From Bostrychus sinensis (taxonomy: Eukaryota > Chordata > Actinopteri > Gobiiformes > Eleotridae), in NCBI GenBank assembly GCA_020698575.1, contig CM036250.1:25556000-25619999 (forward strand): a stretch of DNA of 64,000 nucleotides, given 5' to 3'. Numbering within the stretch: the stretch's first letter is position 1; each line of letters starts with the position of its first letter. The translations under genes and the position numbers were made by a program. Below are positions 1 through 13,690 of the stretch, piece by piece. Below the pieces are notes generated by a model, which saw nothing but the letters and a program-made list of their open reading frames with translations, did not search any database and had not been told where the DNA came from.

Positions 1-253
1 AGTCCAGATCACTTTAATCACAATCACTTAAGTGTAGTGCTCGCCATCAGTAAAGTATAAGAACAACAGTAATGTCCACTGTAGCCCTGTTTTAATACAT
101 GGCTGTGTAAGACAACATTTAACCACAACAGAATAGAAGTGACAGTACAGCACCTTCTTGTGGACTGCAGCCAATGCTGCAGGCTTGCATACTAAAGCGT
201 TTACCTGCCAAAGAAACATTTAATTACTTCATTTGTTCATTGAGTGAAAGTAC
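1..253. other. Start of intron 2 of the T1R-like gene, cut by the window edge
   Basis: AT-rich sequence after the exon 2 donor. The expected large exon 3 of a T1R gene is not reached. The 63-residue minus frame here has no similarity that I recognise. Confidence 0.6.
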
Positions 254-551
254 CATAGGAATAAGATGCGTCATAAACAGTGGAGCCGCAGTCCGGGTCG
301 CAGGGCTTGTAAAGGTACCAACCACTGCGATGATTTTGGTCAAATTTTGATGTGTTCCGGCCCAGGGTCTTATTGGATCTTTGCCAGAGAGAATATTGAA
401 AATGCCTGGAATGTTCTGTGTATCTGAGCAGTGGTCGATTATGTTGTAACCCAGAGAGATGTTGGGCAGGAGGCTGGTGGAGTTATTAATCTCTTCAATG
501 GAAAATCTCATCAGCTGGAACCTCCGGTAACTCGATATATAAAATGACTTA
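254..551 (-). CDS. T1R-like receptor, coding exon 2
   Basis: 298 nt; acceptor TTCACAG just above base 551, and donor GTACTT at 253-248 directly after the codons for LIPM. The first base completes a serine codon with exon 1. It carries the RRFQLMRFSIEEINNST block and ends where family C exon 2 normally ends (LIPM, before the usual VSY). Reading on without splicing gives a stop at 224-226, so the donor at 253 is the likely end and not a truncation. Confidence 0.75.
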
Positions 552-1567
552 CTGTGAACAAAGACAGGACAAAGTGAGATGAAGAAATGAAAGGCTCATA
601 CCATACTTATCCGTAAAAAACACACAGGTTGTTTTTGAAAGGAGATTATCTTCCCCTTTTGTAAGACACACTGCAGATAAACAGCTGTGATAGGCTGGGT
701 CCAAATCAACTGAATGGAAACGGCTCTCTGCGGCTGACGGCCAGCCCCTCCTGCTTTCCAAAAGAAAGTAGGAGGGAGAAGCTGGCTGGTCAGGCTAGAG
801 GTTTTCAGCCATAGTGGTGTAACATACAAGCAATCCAAGTTTTTATGATTAACAATTAAAAGATGAACGCTAGACATCCAGGGATAATCCAGGATTTTTG
901 CCAAGTTCCAGGCCCACACCAAAATAATTTCTTTCTTTGCCTATTACTGACATTTCCTGAAAATACAATCAGACTCAGCCTTTTGAGTAGTTTTGTTAAT
1001 AGACAACACCATAATGACATACCTCCTTGGCAGAAGGAGGTGTATATATATATATATATGAAGATCAGGTCAGTTTTAGGTGAGGGCAAAATCACTTCAA
1101 TATTACTGTATAGACTGTATTTAGTCAAATATTTGATGTGATATGAAAATGAATAAAACCACTTACTGCTGCTGCGTCCTTTCCTTATTGCGTAATAGCA
1201 ATAAATTATTCCCCTCAAGTACAATAAGAGTTGAATTCAACACTAAGATTAAAACTCTAAATCTAACTTTGCCGCCTACTTATTTGCTTTTACTTATTTA
1301 TGAAAAAAATATTTTAAATTTAATTAGTTGAATTACTGACAGTACTTCCACCTCTGTGTATGTAGTATTTTCGTGCATTGTCGCTCACCTTGAGCATTGA
1401 AGGGCTTCTGGTCTGTCAAAGTGTTCTGTTTGTTCATCTTGATGGATGTTGAAAAGTCCCCCAATCACAAAGTTGCCTTCTTGGTGAAACTCTGAATCTG
1501 CAACAGTGCTTCTGCCTCCATGTACGAGACTCCCGAGTACACACAGCAACATGAAAAAACACGCCAT
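254..1567 (-). CDS. Taste receptor type 1-like family C GPCR, first two coding exons (partial gene)
   Basis: Two minus-strand exons, 1389-1567 and 254-551, join in phase into 158 residues: a signal peptide and the start of the Venus-flytrap ligand-binding domain of a family C GPCR. Residues 1-18 (MACFFMLLCVLGSLVHGG) look like a cleavable signal peptide. The GNFVIGGLFNIH block opens the extracellular domain, followed by EEINNSTSLLPNISLGY and then DHCSDT, which are typical of T1R receptors. The intron phases (2, then 0) match the usual first two introns of this family. T1Rs act as heterodimeric plasma-membrane receptors for amino acids or sugars in taste cells. The cysteine-rich linker and seven membrane segments must lie left of base 1. 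I cannot separate tas1r1 from tas1r2; an OlfC (V2R-like) receptor or a CaSR relative is the main alternative. No frame break is seen in this part. Confidence 0.8.
552..1388. other. Intron 1 of the T1R-like gene
   Basis: 837 bp GT-AG intron on the minus strand. Apart from a short TA run near 1041-1060 I see no repeat or second coding signal. The open frames on either strand here have no recognisable family content. Confidence 0.7.
1389..1567 (-). CDS. T1R-like receptor, coding exon 1
   Basis: 179 nt, 59 codons plus 2 nt, ending in TCAAG followed by donor GTGAGC. The start at 1567 was chosen because a hydrophobic leader follows at once and the family consensus (GNFVIGGLF) comes about 30 residues later. 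The frame is open upstream to another ATG at 1684, but that would put 39 non-hydrophobic residues ahead of the leader. Confidence 0.78.
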
Positions 1568-1904
1568 TTCTGTTAGTTCTGCAGGTTGTACGAGGCATTT
1601 ATGTTCAAAACAGCGGGTGATGGTACTGCCCAGATAATTTTCCTGTAATGCATGAAGCTTCTGTGTCTGAAATGACAGAGGCAAATTTACAGCAGGGTAT
1701 GCAAAGCTTCACAACACATATTTGGACATAAGCATCAAAGTTTACAGGATTCATGAGCTAATCTTGTTGTTAAGGAAGTTAGTTCAGAACATTTCCATAG
1801 GTTATTTTAGAGCTCCTTTACATAATAAAATATTTTGGTTTGTCTCAGTGCATGGTATCTCTTCACTTCTTACATGACAACTTGTAAATTAAAGGTGTAC
1901 TTTT

Positions 1905-1962
1905 TGTACTAACCCAAATATTTCTTAGGTGGTACCTGGTGTAAAAACTTTGAGAACCACTG
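1905..1962 (-). mobile_element. hAT-like non-autonomous element, terminal fragment
   Basis: The plus strand ends TTTGAGAACCACTG; its complement CAGTGGTTCTCAAA is the classic terminal sequence of a hAT MITE group that is common in vertebrates. The opposite end was not found. Confidence 0.5.
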
Positions 1963-3471
1963 TAAATGTGCAGGTTTTAATCATCTATGGCCCTGTGCCA
2001 TACACCAACACCACACATTTGTGAACAATGGGATTAAATGGGTTAATAATTGGAAAATAATGTAGCTTTTTCTTTGACAGTGCCTAAATGAGTATTCAGG
2101 TAGTAAAATTATTTCATGTTGTTAAAGACACTAAAGAGCAGTCAGACAAAACAAAGCAAGCAAGTGATTCCCTATGGCACCACTAGATGGTGTTTAAGAT
2201 CACTTATCACTGCATTTCAGCTGAAGCAGTGAAGGCAGCTCTGTGTGCACTTTTCTTTTTGTACTTAAACTTTTCCCTCAAAAACAGATACAACATTAAT
2301 GAATAGTTTTACTGCATCTGAGTGGATAAATAATGTACTAAGATACAGGCTGCTAGTTATTATATTTGCTTGTCTACACTGGGATAATAAGGACAAGGTG
2401 GAGCATTGGGGTAGGAGCTTGAAATTGGGACAGCTCCCATCAAATACAAATGCATAATTTGTTATTTAAACAAATCTGAAATAATTTGGCTCTTTTGGTA
2501 ATACTAGTATTTTCAGCTAAATACTTTTACTCATTTCTGTTGACTTTTTTTTTTATTTATTTTATTTTTTTTTACTTTTACTTGAGTGATAGTATTTTGA
2601 AGTTAATTTAACAGCACTTTTCCTTGTGTACAGATTCGGAGCACTTAAAAAATAAAATAAAAGTAGGATGTTGTCCATGTGTTTAACTCCTACACAGTGA
2701 TCTTGTTAAGGCTTCACTCATGTAAAAGTCACAGTGTGTTGGAGAGACCCACTGACAGCTCCCAATGATTAATGAGTCTAATTAGCAGTAATTACCTCTG
2801 CGATTAGCTGCTCTGAGTTAAAAGCTTGTTGACACAAAGAAGATGGCGATTTCTTTAACTGAGCGTACACAAACTCTACAGTGATGTCAAATGAGTCCCT
2901 TAACAAACCAAAATGAAAAAGGGCAAGTAAAAGAATAACAAGAGGGAAAAGTGTGACAAACAAAATGGGATGAAAAGGACGAGCTCCTGAGCAGAAGCTA
3001 TTGAACTGATATTGGTTGTAAATATTAGGCATATCATATATTGTTATTCAAATAAAGTCAATCGCAATTTGTAAACAACTGTAAACATAATAATGATTGA
3101 AACCTAATGATTAGAATAAGTGTAGAGACCTTCACCATTCACAGGGAATACCAGAAAATTACCCTGGAGATGCAGAGCTGTGGAAGTGGAAAAATGGGGA
3201 ACTATTTGTTGTAGAAAAACGGCATGTGTGTATTGTAAATGTAAAAGGCCTGGGCTGTGTTCAAACAAACACATATGGTACATACTGTATATACAGAGTC
3301 CAATAGGAAGTCTGGTCGGCTCTGGACAATACCACAGACCTGAAGGAGCGGGCGGGACTTCCTCAAACTGTGTCCAGCCTTTGGGAAGGAAGTGATCCAG
3401 GGACCGCTGTGCTCTCTTCCTGACACAAACCCACACATTTTTAACTTTAAACACAAATGTTGTTCAAGTGT

Positions 3472-3523
3472 TCAAGTACTACTACTAATACTACTGCTGC
3501 TACTCTTACTGCAATTTATCTTC

Positions 3524-3556
<33 letters not shown>

Positions 3557-3640
3557 TTATTACCACCACTAACTGCTACTAGTACTACTGCTACTACCAC
3601 CACTTCTGTCACTTTTACCAGTATTACGCTGCGCTATTAC
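3472..3640. repeat. Imperfect CTA trinucleotide tract
   Basis: Mostly CTA/CCA/CTG triplets preceded by a TTCAAGTACT cassette. It produces spurious Leu/Thr-rich open frames. Confidence 0.85.
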
Positions 3641-5196
3641 TACCAACTTTGAGGTACAGTATATTATATATTTATATTTACTTAGGATGTAAATTTCCCT
3701 CCAAGAATTGTATAAATAAATTAAAATATCTAGTTACTTTCCATTTTTAGTTTTCTGACCTGATTTAGACCAGTGTGGTTTCAGGTGAGCAAGATTGGTT
3801 TAGTGCCTCATTCACACAGCACTGGTCATTAGTCCTGACACGATCAAGACTCCAGTGTGGACCCAATATAAACAGGAAACAGACAGAGGTGAACTGTGTA
3901 ACGTGACAAAAACAGGGCTATTTTAATCAACAGTCTTCCCAAAATATCATCACCATTTGGTAAATCCATGTGTCCACATATTGTTTACTTCCACCACCAA
4001 AAAACAGGTGGATATTACATCTGCTGTTGTTTATCCCAATAAAAGATGCCTTTGTGCAAAAATAAGTCAAACTCAGAAGCTAGGTCTGTCATGTTGCTGT
4101 ATTTTCATCTGGCTCAAAATACTACTAGAAGATCTCTTATGGCTGGAATTAGGATCTTTATGGCAGCAAGGATATCCCTATCTCACAGTGCATGAGAATC
4201 CTTTAAATAAATCTTAGGTCCAGTGTTATGGATCCTCATCAAATAATTGCCTTGCCCCATTATTTACCTTTGCTGAGTTATTTTGAGTCATCAACAAACT
4301 AACCCCTGCTTTTTAGCTTCTGGGGCACAGAAAGGCCTGCTGCGTTATGTCCAGTACAGTGGAAGCCTTTTTAGTAGTGCGTCAGTCTCCCCTTTTCCTT
4401 CCTACATTTTCTGTTTTTGGTACTATTCTTGTTTTATTGTCTGCAACTTCCTGAATTTGGCCTAAAATAGTGATCTCATCTTGTGGGTCATAACCTTAAA
4501 GTGTGTTGTAGGTTAAATGTTCAATCTTCAGCTTGAAGTTTAAATATTGTTTTGATTGTATGAAATTATAAAACAGATTTTAATTATATAATTAAAGGTG
4601 CTGGAAGCAGCATGCGCTCCTGCTGTTTGATAACGATACTGGACAGTGTTCAGATTAGGAACAGCTGCATGGATTTCAGAACTGAATGTTCATTTACTAA
4701 AATGCACTGAAAACGTCTGTAGCAATAAGCAATATTCCCCTGCACTAACCAAAGCTAAACTCCGCTTATCCATTTACAAAACTGAGTGGTTTAACCACAG
4801 CTTAACTTCAGTCAACATGGACATGTTATACCCTAAAGCTTAGATTCTCCACAATTCAGTTGCTAAATTGATTTTACAGAGAGAATGAGCATCTAAGCAT
4901 AATTATTTGAGATCTGCCTGCACCATACAGGAGCTAACATAATTAGCAACAGTTTTGTAGCTCTACTGTTAGCTGTGCCCACATCTGCAGATGAACAGAT
5001 GTGGCCTGTGTGGCAACCTTTTCTGATTGGATGATCAGCAGTGCGTGGGTTTGGAATCTTAACAAAAAATGTAAACATAAACAGCTTGGCTGTTACATTC
5101 AATATTTTTTTAAATTGTGAATAAATTAGCTGTACCATTGTTATCAGTAAAACAAATTTGTATGTGTGGGTATTTTTTATAATATATATATAACAA

Positions 5197-5200
<4 letters not shown>

Positions 5201-5272
<72 letters not shown>
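5201..5272. repeat. (TA)36 dinucleotide microsatellite
   Basis: Uninterrupted TA run of 72 bp, with a shorter AT run just before it at 5181-5192. Likely to vary in length between individuals and to be hard to assemble. Confidence 0.95.
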
Positions 5273-5277
<5 letters not shown>

Positions 5278-6761
5278 AATCCTGTTCACATTTAAGTATA
5301 TGTCATGGCAATTTAGAAAAAACAACTGTAACAACTGGTCTGAAAGTCCCAACCAATTTCACATACAACTGATTTAAGTCTTAGAATTGGTGTAAGACCA
5401 CCTCATTTTTTGGACAAATTTTGCGCTTGATTTTAATAATTACGAGGAGATACAAGTATTTATATAAACACTTTCTATAGTTTCTAATGAGCCATTTCTA
5501 TAGCATTGTATTTGAGGCCAGTCATCAATATTTTGTTCACTTTGTATTACTGGTAATGTTGTTGGTCATTTCCAACTAAAACACAGAAAATTTTCCCATT
5601 GTGTGCCCTGCACACATCTGCTCTGCTAATGCTCTTGTGTTTGTTGAATAGGATGTTAATGTTAATGTCAGGAAATGATGCGGCTTAAGTCTCATCATCA
5701 GCTCTGATTCACAACGTCAGGCCCAAGTGACGCCATCAAAACAACCACATGGAAGTTCAAACTATGAGTCATCACAGTCAGCCAAGCATCTGTATTTTGT
5801 AATTTTGCAAAGCAACAAAAGAAAAGCTATGGCCAAAGTTAAATTGAGTGAAGTACAGTTTATTTTTTGTTTTTGCTATAAATTTTCAGTAAAGGTCAAA
5901 AATGCAAGAAGGGCAAAATGATGAATTTTTGTTTTTGTTAATGCAGCTCAGTGTTTAGATCCAGGAGTGTTTTAAGGGATTCTGTATCTTTTGGAGATAA
6001 GGACTCATGATACTAATGCTGTGTTTCAGTTGTCCTCAGAGGTCAGAACTCAAAGATAATATCACACAAAATGTGAAGTTACTTAATTCACTGGGGCAGC
6101 GTTGTTTTTGCGGCGTGTAGAGAATGATGTTGTCTCTTTTTAGCTTAGTGTAGACGTTTAGCAACAACAAAGCATTACAGCACATTCTGTAACTTGAGAG
6201 GCACACGCCCCACAGTAGCATGTTCAGAGTAGCATGGACAAAGACCACTTATGAGAAAATAACACAGGCACTATTGTTATAGTAGTATGGTAGTACTTTC
6301 TAGAAATACAGGGGCAGCCATGTTGGATTTTCTTACCTGGGGTTGTGAATTGTTACTGTCGTGTTCATGTGATGTCCTAACATTGAAAAGGGCCTATGTT
6401 GTGAGATTGAGATGGAGGGCAGGTCAGAATTCTATGGTACTATTTTCTACTAAAGATTAAGAATACAGTTTGCTTGATCTGGTTTATAGCTAATATCTAT
6501 TAATTACTGGGCCTATCAACATGAAACAAAAACTTCCTCTCTGTCAGCACAAGTTACCTAAGGTGAAAAACATTTTTTTTCACTATTGCATCAAAAAGTG
6601 GTGACAATATTCATTCACACAGGTGTGATTGTTGTCAGTAGGCAGGATATTAAGCCACAAGAGACATAGTGAGCTTGTGGACCCAATCACTAACAAAAAA
6701 TTATCAGTTTTAGCATTTATGGATTTCATATTCAGTTATTTATTTTAAAAAATAGTGTTAA

Positions 6762-7113
6762 TAGGGATGTGCAAATTGATTCCAAAAATATCAGTACCTT
6801 TATTACATGTGGATTTAATTGGTGTATCAATACCAATATGAAAGTATCTGTATTTTAATAATAATGACAAAAAATTTGCTAAATATAATACATATTCCAC
6901 TGGATGCTTCCTGTGTGCTCTACAGGCAGGTCCAAGCCAGTCCAGTGTGTTCTGCTGCTCCAGTGGCATAAAGAAGACATATTAGTAACAATTCTTCTAA
7001 TATAGAAGAGAAACAATGGTTGTGACTGTAAGGGGTGGTATCAGGATTGGTATCGTTGATACCAGGCTTGGTATCGAATTGAAGGTAAGAAAGCTGGTAT
7101 CGCACATCCTCTA
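6762..7113. mobile_element. hAT-like MITE with TAGGGATGTGC ends
   Basis: Starts TAGGGATGTGC and ends GCACATCCTCTA, imperfect inverted ends about 350 bp apart. The inside has several GGTATCG/GATACC motifs, also seen in the larger element at 51557. No matching target-site duplication is visible. Confidence 0.5.
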
Positions 7114-7754
7114 CATTTATACTGGCCCCTGCCAGTATCAGAGTTCTGGCTATGTTTACTCACTTTAGTCGTTATACCTGCAATGCATAGCTGTATAAAT
7201 GCTAAAAGACAGACACTTTGATGACCATGTAAAATATCATATGTTTGTTTATTTTTCTGTTTCTGTTTACTTACTTTACTGTGATGCAGCTCTTCTCTGC
7301 AAGAAATTAGTGAGCAATTAGTAAACTTTAGACAGTTCTAGTTAAACAAGCAGTCCAGAAGTAGAAACCTTTTGATTTCAATCAGAAACAGACAAAAGGA
7401 AAGCACTAGTGTGGGGTAACTGTGCCCTGTGCGCACACCTGAGACTACAGTACAACAACTTCAGCATTACTGGGAATACAAAAAAACACTACAGCCATGT
7501 TACCATGGTTACGTGCAGAGTAGATGTAAAAATTTAGTCGTTTTTTTGTTGTTGTAGTTTTTGTAGTTTTTGTCCATCCACATGTCTTTGCTATATCCAG
7601 AGTTTTTAAAAAAATCTCCACTTTGGAGAACTTTTGTGTAGCCGGGGCATTGAATTTACAACTCATAACTCCAAAAATTCCAACCTTTCAGGACAACTGA
7701 ACGTCACTGACTAAAAGAACAAATTATTTGTTTTTGTAGATACTTTACCATTGT

Positions 7755-7875
7755 TAAGAGATGGTTTTGTTGTCCAATTGAAAAAGCATTTACCCCCGAA
7801 TGGCAAGATCTTGGAGTCCAGTTCTGGGGGGCAAAGTATCTTTACCATTGCAAGAGGTCTGCGCTCTCCATGTGA
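7755..7875 (+). repeat. tRNA-like SINE fragment, AGCATTTACCCC family, copy 1
   Basis: Contains AAAGCATTTACCCCCGAATGG and a later TCTTTACCATTGCAAGAG, shared in order with the copy at 8208. Confidence 0.45.
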
Positions 7876-8207
7876 GTAGTTTAGATTTTTCTTTTTTTGC
7901 AATTTTGTGTATTTTTGTACGTTGTACCTTTATTTGTTCCTGACCTCTTGATCAAAGTTATGATTCAAAAATGTTGAATGATCTTTTGCTATAAACAAAA
8001 TTTTTGGATTTTGGGTGAAAGTGTTTGATGCAGTGCTTTACATTAGACATTATAACATTTAGATCCAATAAAAATGTGATAAGGCTGTGAATTAAGTAGC
8101 ATGTGATAAACTGATCTCTGAGGAGGAGTCAAACTTAGCCATCTAGTTTGCCCATGAATATGAGAGTGAATGATTGTCTATCAGGGTTTATCTGGTCATT
8201 GTCCACA

Positions 8208-8315
8208 TCATTTGTTGCTCAGCGGAAAGAGCATTTACCCCCTGAACTAGGGAATCTTTAAGTTTAAGTCCAGATCTTTACCAGTGCGAGACACTGTACA
8301 TTTATCCATATGCCT
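8208..8315 (+). repeat. tRNA-like SINE fragment, AGCATTTACCCC family, copy 2
   Basis: GCTCAGCGGAAAGAGCATTT resembles a tRNA A-box region; it is followed by TCTTTACCAGTGCGAGAC, as in the 7755 copy. Confidence 0.5.
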
Positions 8316-10153
8316 ATAAAAGCACACACCTGTTTTTGTTGAATGAAATATTGCATAAACCTTCTGAATATTTGAAATGCCCTGTTGCCTTTTCAGACAT
8401 AATTTTTATTATCACACTTTGAACACTGCTGTAGTGAAATGATCCTCGGAGATGTGGGGTCAGGACTAAATGCAGTACAATAAATCACATACAGTCAATT
8501 AAAGTGGGTCAGAAAAAGTGTGTTTGTCATTGGTCACGTGGCTTCAGTGAGATTGTATCGTAACTACACCATTAGCACGAGTTATGGCCTTCATTATGAA
8601 CAACAGCCGCAATTCAGGTTGTGACACACTTACGAGATTTTCCCTGTGGACCTAACACAAGAAATTAATGAATGTGTCTTTGTCCCATGAGGATTCTCCT
8701 TACCCCCATTTAAACCTGATAACCACTTTTCATTCTTACCATGCAATATCTTATCATCCACAGAGCACACTTCTCACTTTAATCTTCCTGCCTCTCCTGC
8801 CTAAATTCTCTTTTTAGTACAATTTAATCTCCTTTTCCTTACAGTAAAGTCTTTGTGGCATGTGGGAAGGTATATTGAAACCAACTGATCAAACAAAAGA
8901 TCAAATCTGATTTCTAAATGCCAAGCTCCTATGTCTACTGCTCCATATGTCACTATTTAACATTGACAGCTGCCTTTAACACCGGCTCTGTCCAGTCTCT
9001 CTTGTCTCCTGATAAGTGTAATCTCGTGTTTTCGCATGTACATGTGGCTTTCACATCAGTGTTCAGATTACAAGTCCACTGGGTCCAGCTCTGATATGTG
9101 CCTATTGGGCCTAATGTTTCTCTGCAGTCAGATCTCTCCTGAGCATCTCTGCACCGAGGCCCTGCAGATTAATCTTCATCAGTCACAGTGGAGCCTGCAC
9201 TTCTGAACAGACTCCCAGGGGATCACTACGGCACGAGAAATGTGACTGAAAAGACAAACCAATACAAACAAAAACATCGAATTCTACAAATTCTATCTGC
9301 AAGTTTTTTCTGCCACTTAACCTTCAAAACGTTTGTGATTGTAACGTATCACAATTTGAATGTAGCTTTCAGGGTTTCCTTTCTGGGGTTGCCATAGCAA
9401 ATCATCTGGTTTCTACTGTGCAGTTATTTGGCAAAGACAGATACCATCCCTTCCTAGATGCAAACCTAGGTTGGAACTGACAGAAAGAGAACACTTTACA
9501 CACATACATTGTCACACGCACCTTCTACTGAAATATTAAGGCGTGCCTGGTTGTTTGAACATAACTCCCCCACTTTTCTCATCTCTTCATGCCTGGAGCG
9601 GTCTCTACAAAAGTGTGAACGAGACAGTCAACCCATGACGCGTATGCCTGGAGCCTGGCTTGTATGCTCCACAATTAGTTGTGCTTTATTTTTCTTTGTG
9701 TATTTAAGTTGCCTGTTTGATTGAATATCAAGTATATATAAATATATATACAGTCTACTCTCTGCTCAACTGAAGCTGGTCAAGCACAGTAAACTTGTAC
9801 AAAAACATCTAAAGTGCATGTCTCAGCCAAGATATTTTTTGAACAAACACTATTTCTCAACATTTCAGAAAACCTTTACTTGGATTGTCTACTTTAGCAA
9901 AATGTGTAAACGTGAATATTTTGGCAAACAGATACTGGCTAAAAGTGCTGTTTTATATACAGTACACTATACAGTATAATGACCAGATCTGTGTGTCTTT
10001 TGTTCAATTGATTGATTCAGGACAGGTTGAACGAATAAAGACAAGATAAATATAGAAATCAGTCTCCGTGACGATCTTCAAATGTTCATTTTTTCAATCC
10101 AGTATCAAATCAAAAAGTGAAAAATCTAACTGTTGCTTTTTTCTTTTACATTC

Positions 10154-10179
10154 TTTTTTTTTTTTTTTTTTTTTTTTTT
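10154..10179. repeat. T26 homopolymer
   Basis: Unbroken run of 26 T. Possibly the poly(A) tail of a minus-strand retroposed fragment, but no body is recognised. Confidence 0.8.
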
Positions 10180-13100
10180 GATTTTTGTTTCTCAAATGAA
10201 ACTCAATTGAATGAATATTGCATGGACTGCAGGACTTGACATTGCATGAAATATTGATTTAGACTTGTGGTTACGTAAAAATAAAGTTGGCCTGATGATT
10301 AGCATAGACAGTCCAATGATACAGTAAATATATAAGTTCTCTACATGCCTCTCACACAAGTTTTTTCTTAATATTGGCCACACAATGACTGAGGACACCA
10401 GACAATTTCAATTATTTTCAGAGGCCTAATTGAAGTCAATACAATGCAGCAGTGGTCCAGACACCTGTTTAAGTGAGGTGTGCTGAATCCTAATGAGGTG
10501 TGACTGACTTTACTGCACTGCCTGTTTAAGAACAAAGGTCAAAGATCATAACACACTGGCTCAGGTCATTCAGACAATGAATAACAGCACAACGGCACTC
10601 CACAAATCCACAACAGAGTGAGCTGATCTTATTCACAATGGCAGCGCATATAACCCATAAGACACACTGTAATGTAGCAGAAAATGACTTTCTTTAAACA
10701 ATGACATATTTTCCAGTAAGACTTGGCCGCTGCTCTCTGGTGAGGCCCCAGTTCAGATGTGCATGCGTTTATTGTGCGCTGGTGTGTTCATGATTGCAGT
10801 AATTGTCGGGGCGCGAAGCCGTTTAGTGGCTTTGGTTGAAGTTTGGACTTTTATGAGCTGCTGGGTGTTTGCTGCAGTCACGGCCAGGATTTGTCAGGTT
10901 ACTGTTGTTCAGCCCAGATCTGCTTCATTCAAATGTGAAGTCCAATGTAAAGAGCCAATTTCACACCCATTTTCTGTGTAGTTTCTATTAAATCTACTTC
11001 CAAATCTTCAGCCCAAAGCTATAATGATATTTTAGTAAAAGAACACTTCTCTGTCTAAAACATCTATGTGCAAAACAACAATTTCCAGTCATCTTTTTTG
11101 TCTTGCTTATGCATGTAAATATTTCCATCTTGCTAATAACAACATGAATGGATTGCTATGACTGACAACAGACGCGGTCTGTTGTAGGGAAACTGTTTCA
11201 CCCACTTGGAAACAACTTTTCAGACTTTATTACTGGATAACTTGCATATTAAGCAATCCTAAAACAAGTCATATCTTACAGAGAGTCCTTACTGGTGTTA
11301 TAACATGTAATAGAACGCGATTATCAAATTGTTGTTGGCAGAACGAGCTGAATTAATGCCCCATTGTGACATCACCAGATATATTCTGCTATCTGAGGGC
11401 TGTTCTTCAGGAAACTGTGCATTATTCTACCTTGAGTTAGTGTAAATACAGGAGCTGAGGCTTAAGCCATAAAGACTAGGCTGAGCTCATACGGTTGAGC
11501 TACTGGCACTGAGTGAGCTGTGTTAATGTTTAAGGTTGATTTAATCAAGCCTCAATGAATTTACATGAACAAATTTACAATATATATGATGAATTACACT
11601 CACCATAATATTGCCAAACTGGAGCCATTAATGTTACAATTAGCCTGTTACAGGTAGCATGGTTGGCTAGCTACTGAATTTTATGCAGCATTTGTTAAAA
11701 GAAGACCAAGCAAAAACTCCTTAACATTGTTGCAAATGGTTTGATTCTCTCCTATGATGTAATTAGATGTGACGTTTATATGTTATTGTATCTATGAGCA
11801 ACTTGGATTCACCAATGAATACTTGACACTGAGGGGAAGTTGGACATGGTATTATCAAAGTCAGACAAACAAGAGATAGAGGCAGTCTGAAAGTTTAAAA
11901 AATCCACTTTTATTTTCACTGATGTTAAATAGCATACAAGACACAGAGTGGTAAAAATTCATAAATAAATCAATACAGATTGAAATTTGGATTTGACTTA
12001 TAACCATGTTGTGTTTAGTTAAGTTAATATTATTTGTCTTGTTAGACTTACAATAAGGACTTGTTGTTTTGTTTAGTGATTTTGATTAGTCATAGTGGTG
12101 ATACTGAGATTGTAGGCTTCATCTTTGTGCTTTAACACAGACAACCAGGAGGAAAAGCTACAATTTACAAGATAACCTACACAAACACTAACACATCTGA
12201 ACTGTCTTTCAGTACAGAGGAATACAAATACAAACATATAGAAAAGAGTGTAAATATAAAAGGGTTAACAGCACATTCTGTACAAATTTACAAAGGGCTT
12301 ATATTGTTGTGAAATGACTTCATGAGAGCATGCAAAACACCATCAACATGCACTTTTTTAACATGCACAATCACTGTCGGGTAATCACAAGAAAACAAAT
12401 AGTATCCTGTTTAATCAGCAATAAAAAAAATCCCAAAAATTGTATCACATGAGCTTAACAGGTTTTACCTTAGTGTACAGAAAGAGGTTTGCCAACTTTT
12501 CAAAAATTACAGATCATTGTGAAATACAGTATAATAGTAGTCATGACATACTTTCAGTACCGTTTCCTTTTTTTCCCCTTTACATTTCTGCTTTTTTAAC
12601 TTCTTCAGTAAATCACACATTGACATTTTCAGCTTTACTTTTGAAATGTTTTTGAACATATAGATTTATCAATAATAAACAATATTAGTGGCCCTTATGC
12701 TTTATAGTTATCCAGTTCACTTAATGCAACACACAGAAAGACTCGAGAAAGACTTGTTGCAGAAAATGACATTGGTGGAGAATTTTTGATAGGCATGTTT
12801 GGCGCCATCTTTTAATGTACTTTAATTTAAATGTCCATACTGTGTCCGATCTATTCTAACCTGTTTCACTCACTCAGTCTCACTCTCAGTTCATATATTT
12901 TCTATGTCTGTTACCACATCTCAGCTTTATGGACTGGTGCCCCTAAAGGATTAACCCCTTTATTATTTAGAATAGTAATAACAGAACAAAGCACAAAGCA
13001 AAATACAACTACAGTGTGGATAAGTGTGTCTGCAGACAATGAAGCTTCACTTCAAACCAGATCTATGTAACTATCCTTATGTGTATACTTTCTACTTAAA

Positions 13101-13378
13101 CTGTATGCACTGAACTTGAAAGTGAAGGTTTTCATTTACTGGTGTGACCAATTGGCTTAAATAAAATGAAATGTGATGCACCTTGCCTTTAATCTGTTGA
13201 ATGGTCAACAGTCGTCAAACAGAGGTGTTATGTGTCCAATGCAACGTCAGCTTTTAACACCACTTCACTGAGCAGTCGACCATGGCAAAGTTTCATACTG
13301 TATAGCTAAGTACATTAAGCATTGAATCCAGTGACTATACTGTGTGAAAAGAATGTTTTCAAACAACTATGGTCTATG

Positions 13379-13690
13379 TTAGGCATTCATGCCTCTCAGC
13401 AATTACAGGTTGTGGGTTAGATCCTCGGCCCAGCAGACTATGAACTTGCAGAATGGAAAATGGATGTGTTACTGTGGGTTCTCAAGAGCTTCTTCCATTC
13501 CTCAGGTTAAATCGTGATGTTCTAAATTGTCCCAAGTGATTGAATAGTGAGTTGTCTGTCCCTGTGAACTAGCCTTGTGATTAACTGGCCATTGTCTAGG
13601 TGTGTGCCTGCCCCGCCTAAGGCCCATAGTTGCTAAGATAGGATCCAGCCCACTGTGACCTATATCTGAAATAAGCAGAAAATGAATGAT
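13379..13690 (+). repeat. Teleost tRNA-derived SINE, near full length
   Basis: Shows a diverged tRNA-like head (GGGTTAGATCC as B box), then the typical body TTACTGTGGGTTCTC, CTAACTGGCC-like and GGCCCATAGTTGCT segments, and an end GAAAATGAATGATTC. Same family as the copies at 16737, 21971, 22676, 23498 and 61470. Confidence 0.7.

Noticed and set aside
224..253. T1R-like exon 2 as a truncated pseudogene ending in a stop at 224
   Set aside because: A GT donor at 253 lies at the usual family exon boundary and in the expected phase, so splicing explains it better.
3392..3652. Leu/Thr-rich plus frame of 86 codons
   Set aside because: Product of the CTA trinucleotide tract.
5110..5352. Minus-strand frame with a long Tyr-Ile run
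   Set aside because: Translation of the TA microsatellite.
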